From contig DHOU01000024.1 of assembly GCA_002409745.1 (NCBI GenBank), positions 1 to 35,593 on the forward strand: a stretch of DNA of 35,593 nt, read 5' to 3'. Position numbers and translations under genes: made by a program. Below, piece after piece: positions 17,705 through 23,675 of this stretch (its first letter is position 1; every line of letters starts with the position of its first letter). The notes below the pieces were generated by a model, which did no database searches, was not told where the DNA came from, and saw nothing but the letters and a program-made list of their open reading frames with translations. The DNA is from Bacteroidales bacterium UBA5382 (GTDB lineage Bacteria; Bacteroidota; Bacteroidia; Bacteroidales; Dysgonomonadaceae).

Positions 17705-17915
17705 AGTTACGTAACGGCGTAACTCTTTAATGTAAAAGAACGGAAGCGTTTTAGATATTATCCTTTGTTAGAAAATCGCCAATTTTCCAATGATTACGAG
17801 GATGATAGCAACAAAATGCTCCACGCTTACGGCGTGGGGCTGTTGCTTATCTCGTACTCGGGCGTTTGGCGATGCCTCTAACAAAGATAAGTTTAACAGT
17901 CCCCACGCTTTTTTT
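17705..17915 (+). ncRNA. Structured RNA with two mutually exclusive folds (leader switch or 6S-like RNA)
   Basis: From the promoter the RNA begins with two small hairpins: AGTTACG/CGTAACT (17705-17711 with 17718-17724) and AACG/CGTT (17739-17742 with 17747-17750). A long hairpin follows. TTTGTTAGA (17764-17772) pairs with 17877-17885, ATCGCCA (17775-17781) with 17867-17873, TACGA (17795-17799) with 17852-17856, GATAGCAACA (17804-17813) with 17841-17851, and CTCCACGC (17819-17826) with 17832-17839. An open central bubble (17782-17794 against 17857-17866) recalls 6S RNA. The arm 17832-17851 can instead pair with 17886-17908, which forms a terminator. It may be a leader controlling the operon at 17970 or a free-standing RNA. 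I cannot assign an Rfam family. Confidence 0.7.
17832..17915 (+). terminator. Conditional intrinsic terminator of the structured RNA
   Basis: GCGTGGGG (17832-17839) pairs perfectly with CCCCACGC (17901-17908). CTGTT (17840-17844) pairs with AACAG (17895-17899) and CTTATC (17846-17851) with GATAAG (17886-17891), leaving a 34-base loop. Seven T (17909-17915) follow at once, as in an intrinsic terminator. The 5' side of this stem is the same segment used by the alternative upstream fold, so termination should compete with that fold. Confidence 0.68.
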
Positions 17916-17969
17916 ATTGTTTTTCGCTATTTGGAAGGGGATTAAAATAGCAATTAACATTATTATTTT

Positions 17970-18686
17970 ATGAGACGTATTATTTTTAGTGTATTTATTC
18001 TTTTCCTCGTATGGGGAAAAATCAATGCTCAATCTCTTCAAGAAATCGTTTATCTAAAAAATGGAAGCACAATTAAAGGAATAGTTATTGAACAAATTCC
18101 GAATCAGTCCATCAAGCTTCAAACAAGTGATGGGAGTATTTTCGTTTATAAAATGGACGAAATTGAGAAAATCTCAAAAGAAAAAACTTCTAAATCTGAT
18201 AACTCACAAAGACCGAGTGTGACTTATGATTTAAACGGATATAGAGGGTTTGTAGATGTTGGCTATGTCTTTGGTACTGGAGATGAATCTTCAAAAATAG
18301 ATAGGATAGAATTCAGTACAACTCATGGCTATCAAATAAATACTAATTTTTTCGTTGGTGGCGGTACCGGAATTCATTACATGACATTGAATGATGTATT
18401 TTTACTCCCCTTATTCATTGACTTTAAAGGTTATATTTTATCCGGAAATGTATCACCCTATTTTGATTTTAAAGGAGGCTATACGCATATTCTCTCAAAG
18501 TTGGAAGATGAAGATATAAAAGGAGGCTTGTATATTTCCCCGGCTATTGGGGTCAGGTATCTTATATCTAATAACATAGGATTGAATGCTTCGTTAGGGT
18601 TTGTTTTTCAACAATTTCGAGATATAGCTCTAAATGAATATGCAAAAGCAAATGGAGTATCTTTCAAATTTGGAATAGAATTTTAA
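17970..18686 (+). CDS. Predicted outer-membrane beta-barrel protein
   Basis: This 238-residue protein has a signal peptide (hydrophobic FSVFILFLVWG, cleavage near NAQS, about residue 21). A short periplasmic domain follows (EIVYLKNGSTIKGIVIEQ, then SDGSIFVYKMDEIEKI, about residues 25-70) of a type often found ahead of barrels in Bacteroidota. From residue 80 on come alternating amphipathic strands with aromatic belts and glycines, ending in SFKFGIEF, the terminal phenylalanine expected for outer-membrane barrel assembly. Its function is unknown. The gene is markedly more AT-rich than the GH78 region and has no promoter of its own that I can see, so it may depend on read-through of the structured RNA 55 bases upstream. 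Confidence 0.8.
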   Translation: MRRIIFSVFILFLVWGKINAQSLQEIVYLKNGSTIKGIVIEQIPNQSIKLQTSDGSIFVYKMDEIEKISKEKTSKSDNSQRPSVTYDLNGYRGFVDVGYVFGTGDESSKIDRIEFSTTHGYQINTNFFVGGGTGIHYMTLNDVFLLPLFIDFKGYILSGNVSPYFDFKGGYTHILSKLEDEDIKGGLYISPAIGVRYLISNNIGLNASLGFVFQQFRDIALNEYAKANGVSFKFGIEF

Positions 18687-18737
18687 TTGGGATAAAACAG
18701 TGATAGATTAAATATTTATTTTAATACCTAATATAGG

Positions 18738-19142
18738 ATGATGAAAGGAAGCAAAATTATGAATGTATTTGAAGAATGTGAAAACTATTTACGTAATGAA
18801 GGTTTTAACCCCATAAAAATTAATGATGGACTTATTCGATTTAAAGCTCAAGGATTAAGTTTCCTTATGTCGAATGATGTGTCCGATCCTCAATTTTTTA
18901 GAATTATTGCGCTCTTCGATAAAGAACAATTCAATGCGTCAAGAATGAATCTTCTAGAGGCAGCTAATAAGGTTAATTCAGAAAAAAAAGTAGTAAAAGT
19001 ATCATTAATTGAAAGAAATGTTTTTATAACAACGGAATTATTTTTAGATTCAACTCCTGTTATCAATGATTTTTTTGAGCGATTAATCGATATATTGTCT
19101 CAAGCAATTTTAGATTTTAGATTAGCCTTAAATCAGCACTAA
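18738..19142 (+). CDS. YbjN-like small protein
   Basis: This protein of about 134 residues resembles the YbjN / type III chaperone-like fold: an N-terminal helix (FEECENYLRNEGF), strands LIRFKAQGLSFLMS and FFRIIALFD, a helix containing MNLLEAANKVNSEKK, strands VVKVSLI and VFITTELFL, and a long C-terminal helix. YbjN-like proteins are small soluble factors of uncertain role, sometimes chaperone-like. In-frame ATGs at 18738, 18741 and 18759 are all possible. It lies 51 bases after the barrel gene and 18 bases before the next gene, in an AT-rich run of same-strand genes. The family call is by eye. Confidence 0.6.
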   Translation: MMKGSKIMNVFEECENYLRNEGFNPIKINDGLIRFKAQGLSFLMSNDVSDPQFFRIIALFDKEQFNASRMNLLEAANKVNSEKKVVKVSLIERNVFITTELFLDSTPVINDFFERLIDILSQAILDFRLALNQH

Positions 19143-19160
19143 ATCATTGAAAAATTAATA

Positions 19161-19415
19161 ATGGAACTTACAAAGATAGAAGAAGATTTATTGCGGGAAT
19201 TTAATGAATTTTCGTATGATCAGCTTGCCGATATGTTTAATAAAAGTCCCGACATGGATGATTCATTTTTTTGGAGAATGCTAGACGAGAGTTTAGATAT
19301 GTCAGCTTATATTTTCTCCAATTTACCTCGACATGGTATTGATGAAGACAGGGTAAAGAGACTTGTTTATGCTCAAGCAAATTATTTAAAAAATAAATAT
19401 CGACAAATGTCATAA
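19161..19415 (+). CDS. Small helical protein of unknown function, small-gene run 1
   Basis: This 84-residue acidic protein appears all helical, with no signal peptide or membrane segment. It contains DMSAYIFSNLPRHGI at about residues 46-60. That resembles segments of two other proteins in this run (LMSAYFINYLIDKGFI at 19672 and VMSAAHYINYLIEQGDI at 20372), suggesting a shared small domain. It starts 18 bases after the YbjN-like gene and ends 7 bases before the next. I do not recognise a known family. Confidence 0.65.
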   Translation: MELTKIEEDLLREFNEFSYDQLADMFNKSPDMDDSFFWRMLDESLDMSAYIFSNLPRHGIDEDRVKRLVYAQANYLKNKYRQMS

Positions 19416-19422
19416 TTGCCAT

Positions 19423-19668
19423 ATGAATACTCAAATTGAACAAGAAGTTACAGCCAAATTAACCGCATTTTTTGAGAAGCTTCCATATTTATTACCATGG
19501 AAGAAAGGCTCCAAGATGTATATATTAATGGCTAAATCGATGATCTCAGATGCTATCGTCTCTATTTCCGAAGAGATGAGTAAGAAATTATTTATTTCTT
19601 ATGAAGAGATGTTGGCAGTGGTAGAACCTATTGGAAGCCGGTTAATGAAGAACTTTTTTAATAAATAA
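19423..19668 (+). CDS. Small helical protein of unknown function, small-gene run 2
   Basis: This 81-residue protein appears entirely helical and weakly amphipathic (QIEQEVTAKLTAFFEKL, then KMYILMAKSMISDAIVSI). It has no signal peptide. It is packed tightly between its neighbours, 7 bases after one and 3 bases before the next, which supports cotranscription and translation as a unit. I find no recognisable family. Confidence 0.62.
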   Translation: MNTQIEQEVTAKLTAFFEKLPYLLPWKKGSKMYILMAKSMISDAIVSISEEMSKKLFISYEEMLAVVEPIGSRLMKNFFNK

Positions 19669-19671
19669 AAA

Positions 19672-19977
19672 ATGGAAGAAAAGCTAATACTTTTTATTAA
19701 AGCTGTTTACAAAAAATTTGAAGACAATGTAAATAAGTTGGCCATCTGCGATTTGATGTCAGCTTATTTTATCAATTATTTAATTGATAAAGGATTTATA
19801 TTGGCCTCGGAGAAGAGAAGCTATTCTGAAAAAGCGGTTAAAATAATAGAGATGGAATTTGGCTATGAAACAGCTGATTTTGTAAGAAAGAGCGCAATCG
19901 ATGCTATGCAAGTAATTACGGACTATGATTACGAAGTAATATATCCATTTATTCGAGAAATAAATATAAAGAAATAA
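19672..19977 (+). CDS. Small helical protein of unknown function, small-gene run 3
   Basis: This 101-residue helical protein is related to the last gene of the run. The central segment LMSAYFINYLIDKGFILASE (about residues 23-42) aligns with VMSAAHYINYLIEQGDILEA in the protein at 20372: M-S-A, then I-N-Y-L-I, then G-x-I-L. It has no signal peptide and no metal-binding cluster. It starts 3 bases after the preceding stop and is separated by 11 bases from the next gene. The function is unknown. Confidence 0.65.
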   Translation: MEEKLILFIKAVYKKFEDNVNKLAICDLMSAYFINYLIDKGFILASEKRSYSEKAVKIIEMEFGYETADFVRKSAIDAMQVITDYDYEVIYPFIREINIKK

Positions 19978-19988
19978 AATTAAATAAA

Positions 19989-20354
19989 ATGCTACCATTT
20001 CCAATAACAACATTCGATGACACCTATCAAGCATATAAAAAATATTATATTGCAAAAAATGGGAGTAATAAATATGAGAAAATCTATGAAATAATATTCA
20101 ATTCTAATAAAATAGATTTTATTTTAAAACATTCTGTTTCTGATCAAATAGCTCCTACGGCTGCGGATTTTTTCGTACAAATTCACGCTATTGGTTATTT
20201 TATTTTTGCAAAAAATGAGACAAAAGCATTAGGTATCCTAATAGCAATGAATTTATGGAATGAAAAAATAAATAAGAGATATAAATTTGCTACGGATCAA
20301 GAAATGGATCATAAAATAAAATCAGTTTTCAGACAGCTATCAATGCTTTATTAA
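19989..20354 (+). CDS. Small protein of unknown function, small-gene run 4
   Basis: This 121-residue protein, rich in Lys, Ile and Tyr, appears mostly helical (DDTYQAYKKYYIAKNG near the start; FRQLSMLY at the end). A more hydrophobic central part (FFVQIHAIGYFIFAKNE) is too short and polar for a confident membrane helix. It does not clearly share the MSA-INYLI motif of its neighbours. It begins 11 bases after the previous gene and ends 17 bases before the next. The function is unknown. Confidence 0.62.
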   Translation: MLPFPITTFDDTYQAYKKYYIAKNGSNKYEKIYEIIFNSNKIDFILKHSVSDQIAPTAADFFVQIHAIGYFIFAKNETKALGILIAMNLWNEKINKRYKFATDQEMDHKIKSVFRQLSMLY

Positions 20355-20371
20355 ACATAAAATTTACATAT

Positions 20372-20683
20372 ATGAGACTAGTAGTTGAACAAAAATTAGA
20401 GAAAATTCATGATGGAATTTACAGAGCCCATAATGGCCTGTTTCAATTAATGACGATGGTTATGAGTGCAGCTCATTATATTAATTATCTTATTGAACAA
20501 GGTGATATTTTAGAAGCAGAACGAGATGCTTGTTTTAGATATATTGCCGATAAGGTTTTCTATAAATACAATTGTCCTGTAAAGGGGGCTAATGATGGAT
20601 GGGTTCTTTTTATGGGAGACCTCAATGGAAAATACGATAGAGAACGTGTTGATAAATATAAACCTTATATCGAGAATATGTAA
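20372..20683 (+). CDS. Small helical protein of unknown function, small-gene run 5
   Basis: This 103-residue protein is the last gene of the AT-rich run. Residues 29-45 (VMSAAHYINYLIEQGDI) resemble the protein at 19672, so the two are probable paralogs that diverged in their C-termini. After it lie about 160 AT-rich bases without a gene, then the 21-bp repeat array. I see no convincing terminator directly behind it, so transcription may continue toward the array. The function is unknown. Confidence 0.63.
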   Translation: MRLVVEQKLEKIHDGIYRAHNGLFQLMTMVMSAAHYINYLIEQGDILEAERDACFRYIADKVFYKYNCPVKGANDGWVLFMGDLNGKYDRERVDKYKPYIENM

Positions 20684-20846
20684 AATTAAAATAGTATTAA
20701 TTTTTAATGGTTCTTTATCAAAATATTATGAATGATTCTTTTTGTAATTGATGCTAAGAATACAATGATGGAATTTTATCTTAACCCTATATAAGCTACA
20801 TATGAAAATATCGTTATTCAGCAGAGTTGCATCGCAGTTCGATATA

Positions 20847-21329
20847 GGTGTGCCGGGGTAAAGGATAGGTCTGTTTGGGTAAAAGATATATCTCTCGGGG
20901 TTCTTTATATATCCGGAGGGATATAATACGTATCTCTCTGGGTTCTTTATGTATCCGGTGGGGTTCCCTACCGGTTCCTCGAGCTTTGGAACCCTGAAAC
21001 ACCTGTAACGAACCCTGAGATATAGGTTGGATAACTCCGGCAGACTGGTAAATAACCGCGGCAGCGCTCTAATAGACCTCAACGGCGGGGTCAGTAAACC
21101 TGTCCGTACCATTAAACAACCTCGACGGCCGGGTGCGGAACCCCGGCAGACCATTAATTAACCCCGCCGTACAGGTAAACAACCCCGCCGGAGATATTCC
21201 GAACGTTATCGCCGGGGTAAATAACCCCGCCATTGGGGTTCGGAACCGCATCTTTGGGGTCGGAAACCGCGACAGATACGCCGGATCAGGTAAAGAACGC
21301 CTTTCGAACCCAAAGAACAGGCCGGGGGA
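20847..21329. repeat. Array of 23 degenerate tandem units of exactly 21 bp
   Basis: From 20847 to 21329 the sequence divides without any gap into 23 units of 21 bases. Many units carry GGGGT or TGGGT at unit positions 9-13 and an A-rich end such as TAAATAA or TAAACAA. The first six units favour TATC starts (for example at 20889, 20910, 20931 and 20952). Units from about 21036 on favour CCCCGCC or CCGGC starts. The period equals both two DNA helical turns and seven codons, so open frames arise on both strands, but none spans the array. The flanks (20684-20846 and 21330-21443) hold no gene I can support. Confidence 0.85.
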
Positions 21330-21372
21330 TTGCTCTGTCGTACCCATAATAATGACAAGAAGGAAAACCCGT

Positions 21373-21398
21373 GAGGAATACCTTTCGGCATTCCCCTC
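21373..21398 (-). terminator. Hairpin beyond the minus-strand gene at 21444, possible terminator
   Basis: Read on the minus strand, GGAATGCC and GGTATTCC form a stem with one mismatch around a GAAA tetraloop, extended by GAG/CTC at the base. It lies about 45 bases beyond the stop of the minus-strand gene ending at 21444. No clean U-tract follows (only GGGTTTTCC), so a terminator role is tentative. Confidence 0.4.
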
Positions 21399-21443
21399 GG
21401 ATGGCATGAAAAAATTGATTTAGAGGCACAATCTGCTTTTTTA

Positions 21444-21923
21444 TTATTTCTTTGCGGTTGTTTCGCCGGAGGTGTGGACGAAAAATTGTCCCAATTCATT
21501 CTTTTTTTCCTCAAAACCGGGTGTTCCGGTGCCGGCTTTGTACGTGACATAGTTATAATCCACTAATGCCGACTGGTAATTGTCATAATCGTGGAGCGTC
21601 TTGGCATTGGTCATGCCGGTTACAATACTTTGAAGGCGGTTGATGATTTTCTCCAGGAAAGCGCGGCTTTCATAGTCTTTCGCAAATTCCGCCCAATCGA
21701 TATCGGGCGATCCCAATTCCGGCTGGCTGATGTAATAATCATACACTTTGTTTACCAACAGTTTATTTGTTTCGTTGATGCTTCCGTACTTCCGCCGGTC
21801 TTTCGGTTCGAGATTAATAACTACCCCTATCGCGGAGGTTTCCAGTGCCTTTAAGGCCGTATCCATAGCGGTCTGTTGTTCCGCAGTGAGATGAATGTTG
21901 TTTAGATTACTTATCGTTCCCAT
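21444..21923 (-). CDS. Protein of unknown function, 159 residues
   Basis: This soluble-looking protein has no signal peptide. It begins MGTISNLNNIHLTAEQQTA and has helical segments (DTALKALET, INETNKLLVNKVYDYYIS, FLEKIINRLQSIVTGM) and a Pro/Gly-rich segment (KAGTGTPGF) near the C-terminus. The overall style is that of conserved Bacteroidota hypothetical proteins, but I cannot name a family. It is encoded alone: about 200 bases separate it from the Fur-family gene, with no shared promoter visible. The codon usage matches the rest of the core region, unlike the AT-rich genes at 18-20.7 kb. Confidence 0.75.
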   Translation of the reverse strand: MGTISNLNNIHLTAEQQTAMDTALKALETSAIGVVINLEPKDRRKYGSINETNKLLVNKVYDYYISQPELGSPDIDWAEFAKDYESRAFLEKIINRLQSIVTGMTNAKTLHDYDNYQSALVDYNYVTYKAGTGTPGFEEKKNELGQFFVHTSGETTAKK

Positions 21924-22126
21924 AATGAAAAACTTTTTATTTGGTATTCATAAAAGGCGGCTCTTATTCCTTTTTTGTTTTTCGGGCCGTCGATAAATTG
22001 ATCATTCGCAAATGATTGTATATAAAACAAAGCAAGATGTAAAAAGTTGTTTTAAAAAATGCATTTACTAAAATTTAACGTAATGGGGCTTTCCGGAGCC
22101 GTACCGTATCTCTCCCCTTCCGCTTT

Positions 22127-22585
22127 TTAGGGTGCGGATTTGTCGGAAGCATTTATCTTTTGCCGGCTTTGATGATTGCAATTATCGCATATCCCTTTCA
22201 TCACCACGCTAACATCATCCATCCGGAAGTTAACAGGCAACTTAAAATCGGGAATCGCGCTGTTGAGTATACAGTAGGTCTTTTCGCATTGCGTACAAAA
22301 GAAATGAATATGAAACCGTTCGGGAGCGGAATGATAAGCTTCGCGCGTCAAAGCATATTTCATCACACCCGTACCATCGTCTATGCGGTGTACGAGACCG
22401 TGTTGCTCGAAGGTTTTCAGTGTCCGGAAAAGCGTGATGCGATCGGCTCGGTCGAGTATGTTTTCGAGGTCGTTTACGCTAATGGCATAGGTTTGTTTGA
22501 GCAACGTTTTCAAGACCAATATCCGCATGGCGGTGGGCTTGATTTCCCGATGTTCCAATTTTTGAATAATAACCGGATCTTCCAT
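22127..22585 (-). CDS. Fur-family metal-responsive repressor
   Basis: This 152-residue transcription regulator of the Fur/Zur/PerR family has an N-terminal winged helix (REIKPTAMRILVLKTLL, then the recognition region DRADRITLFRTLKTFEQHGL). The dimerisation domain holds the metal site, with HIHFFCTQCEKT (Cys97, Cys100) and CDNC (Cys133, Cys136) forming the structural zinc cluster. Which metal it senses is uncertain. The Zn/Cd/Pb-type ATPase two genes upstream makes zinc sensing plausible. ATG 22585 is chosen over the upstream frame start at 22690 because an intrinsic terminator lies between (22634-22683), and the protein then has the usual Fur length. Confidence 0.87.
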   Translation of the reverse strand: MEDPVIIQKLEHREIKPTAMRILVLKTLLKQTYAISVNDLENILDRADRITLFRTLKTFEQHGLVHRIDDGTGVMKYALTREAYHSAPERFHIHFFCTQCEKTYCILNSAIPDFKLPVNFRMDDVSVVMKGICDNCNHQSRQKINASDKSAP

Positions 22586-22633
22586 AAGGCAAATCTGTTT
22601 GTGCGAGGAAAGCGCTCCGTCCGGCCGTTCCAA

Positions 22634-22683
22634 CCCGTTTGACGGATAAAAAAATCTCCACGGAGTTTTATCCGTCAGACGGG
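22634..22683 (-). terminator. Terminator built from two inverted CCGTYTGACGGATAAAA repeats
   Basis: The arms 22634-22651 and 22666-22683 are complementary at 17 of 18 positions. Each contains the CCGT(T/C)TGACGGATAAAA motif seen elsewhere in the window. Inside, on the minus strand, CTCCGTGGAG is followed by a run of seven T, giving a classic intrinsic terminator after the Rpn-type gene that stops at 22694. The two-arm layout is also that of a REP doublet (REPIN-like). Confidence 0.75.
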
Positions 22684-22693
22684 GAAGCAACGC

Positions 22694-23533
22694 CTACAAT
22701 TTGTCGATTTCTTCGACGGATAGTCCGGTCGTTTCGGCTATAAAATCAGCCGATAATCCTTTTGTTTTCAGATTCCGGGCGATTTCAGTCTGTGCTTCTT
22801 TTTTCCCTTCTTTTTTTCCCTCTTTTCTCCCGTCTCTTTTGGCCGTATTCATTTGTGCCAAACGGTCGCGATACATTCTGATATCGGCATCATACCTCTG
22901 GCGTTCTTCCTTGCTCAGGGAAGCCAGGTCGGTAATCCGCTCCAGTTTTTCAAAGACCGGATTCCGATCTTTGAAAGGTATTTTTTCCAATGTTGTCATG
23001 TTTCGTAATATATATAACCATTGTTCTACATTTGTTTTGCATTCCGATTCCTTTTTCGTGAAAAAAGGAAGTTCGATGAAAATAAAACGCTGTTTGTCGC
23101 TGATTTGTTCGTGTGTGTCGCGGTCGGCAATAATGCCATCCGTACGTAACTTGCCATGTAAGGGGAAATTCAGGAAAAACACGCCGTAAACCGCTTTCAA
23201 ATCGAATTCCCATTCCGTTCCTTTTTCTCCTTGATTCGCGATCGTTTGAGAGAGGTAATACAGTGCCCGGTCGAAGAAGTACTCTTGGCGGATGTTTTGC
23301 ATTTCCACGATGAAATGCTCTCCTTTTTCCGATAAGCAGGCAATGTCGTAAATGCCCTTTCGTCCGCCGTTGTAGAAAGGCATCCTTTCTTTGTCCGTCA
23401 AACGGATTTCTTTAATCTTTTTCTCCCCAGCCAGCAGAGCGTTTAAAAAGTCGAGTAACAAGTCTTTGCTGTTTTCTTGTCCGAAAATCAACTTGAACGC
23501 CGTGTCATACACAGGGTCAATAAAACGTGTCAT
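22694..23533 (-). CDS. Rpn-family PD-(D/E)XK nuclease / transposase-like protein
   Basis: This 279-residue protein belongs to the PD-(D/E)XK group often annotated as recombination-promoting nuclease or putative transposase (PF12784 type). It begins FIDPVYDTAFKLIFG, the family opening. The nuclease core is GIYDIACLSEKGEHFIVEMQ, with Asp63, Glu77 and Gln79 in the D-ExQ arrangement. The C-terminal third is charged, with GRKEGKKEGKKEAQ repeats and a small helical tail (LSVEEIDKL). Related proteins are abundant and multi-copy in Bacteroidota genomes and are tied to recombination or selfish spread; their exact role is unsettled. It stands between the Fur-type regulator and the metal ATPase and has its own terminator. 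Confidence 0.88.
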   Translation of the reverse strand: MTRFIDPVYDTAFKLIFGQENSKDLLLDFLNALLAGEKKIKEIRLTDKERMPFYNGGRKGIYDIACLSEKGEHFIVEMQNIRQEYFFDRALYYLSQTIANQGEKGTEWEFDLKAVYGVFFLNFPLHGKLRTDGIIADRDTHEQISDKQRFIFIELPFFTKKESECKTNVEQWLYILRNMTTLEKIPFKDRNPVFEKLERITDLASLSKEERQRYDADIRMYRDRLAQMNTAKRDGRKEGKKEGKKEAQTEIARNLKTKGLSADFIAETTGLSVEEIDKL

Positions 23534-23555
23534 GTCCGTATCTTTTTCAATTTCA

Positions 23556-23563
23556 CAAAGGTA
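23556..23563 (-). promoter_or_regulatory. Promoter -7 element of the Rpn-family gene
   Basis: On the minus strand TACCTTTG fits TAnnTTTG, 23 bases before the start codon at 23533. The -33 element is not clear. Confidence 0.5.
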
Positions 23564-23643
23564 CCCTTTTTTATCGAAAGCGGATAAGGAAGATAGAGAA
23601 ATTTTGCGTTTGTTTTAATGAAAGCATTGTTCGAAGTTTTTAC

Positions 23644-23654
23644 CCGTCAGGCGG
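23644..23654 (-). repeat. CCGYYTGACGG-family palindrome after the ATPase gene
   Basis: On the minus strand the bases read CCGCCTGACGG followed by GTAAAAA, matching the arms of the terminator at 22634-22683 with two changes. It lies just after the stop codon of the metal ATPase (23676) and may act as a weak terminator: CCCG/CGGG stem, short loop, then A/T-rich sequence. Confidence 0.55.
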
Positions 23655-23675
23655 GAAGTAAAGTGCTTGCTTCGA

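Noticed and set aside
17730..17735. ATG-TAA start-stop element in the RNA leader
   Set aside because: It is a six-base coincidence without supporting context.
17705..17915. Retron-type msr/msd RNA
   Set aside because: Short hairpins followed by a long hairpin look similar, but no reverse transcriptase gene is nearby and the terminator logic fits a leader or 6S-like RNA better.
17790..17945. A 51-codon open frame inside the structured RNA, ending 24 bases before the barrel gene
   Set aside because: It has no ribosome-binding context and coincides with the paired arms that explain the sequence as RNA. A leader-peptide role is possible but not supported by any codon bias toward one amino acid.
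17847..18041. Minus-strand frame of 64 codons opposite the barrel gene start
   Set aside because: It overlaps the signal-peptide region of a well-supported gene and the structured RNA, and has no start context.
20726..21154. Minus-strand frame of 142 residues across the first part of the 21-bp array
   Set aside because: The frame is a by-product of a period divisible by three; it covers only part of the array and the peptide has no recognisable features outside the repeats.
20847..21329. CRISPR array
   Set aside because: Units follow one another without spacers and are degenerate; there are no cas genes in the window.
21133..21423. Plus-strand frame with heptapeptide-like repeats (NNPA and similar)
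   Set aside because: Same reason: stops appear in the same frame in the earlier units, so coding use of the array is not supported.
22586..22690. N-terminal extension of the Fur-family protein
   Set aside because: The extension would be encoded by the terminator and repeat doublet of the upstream gene; starting at 22585 gives the normal length and domain start.
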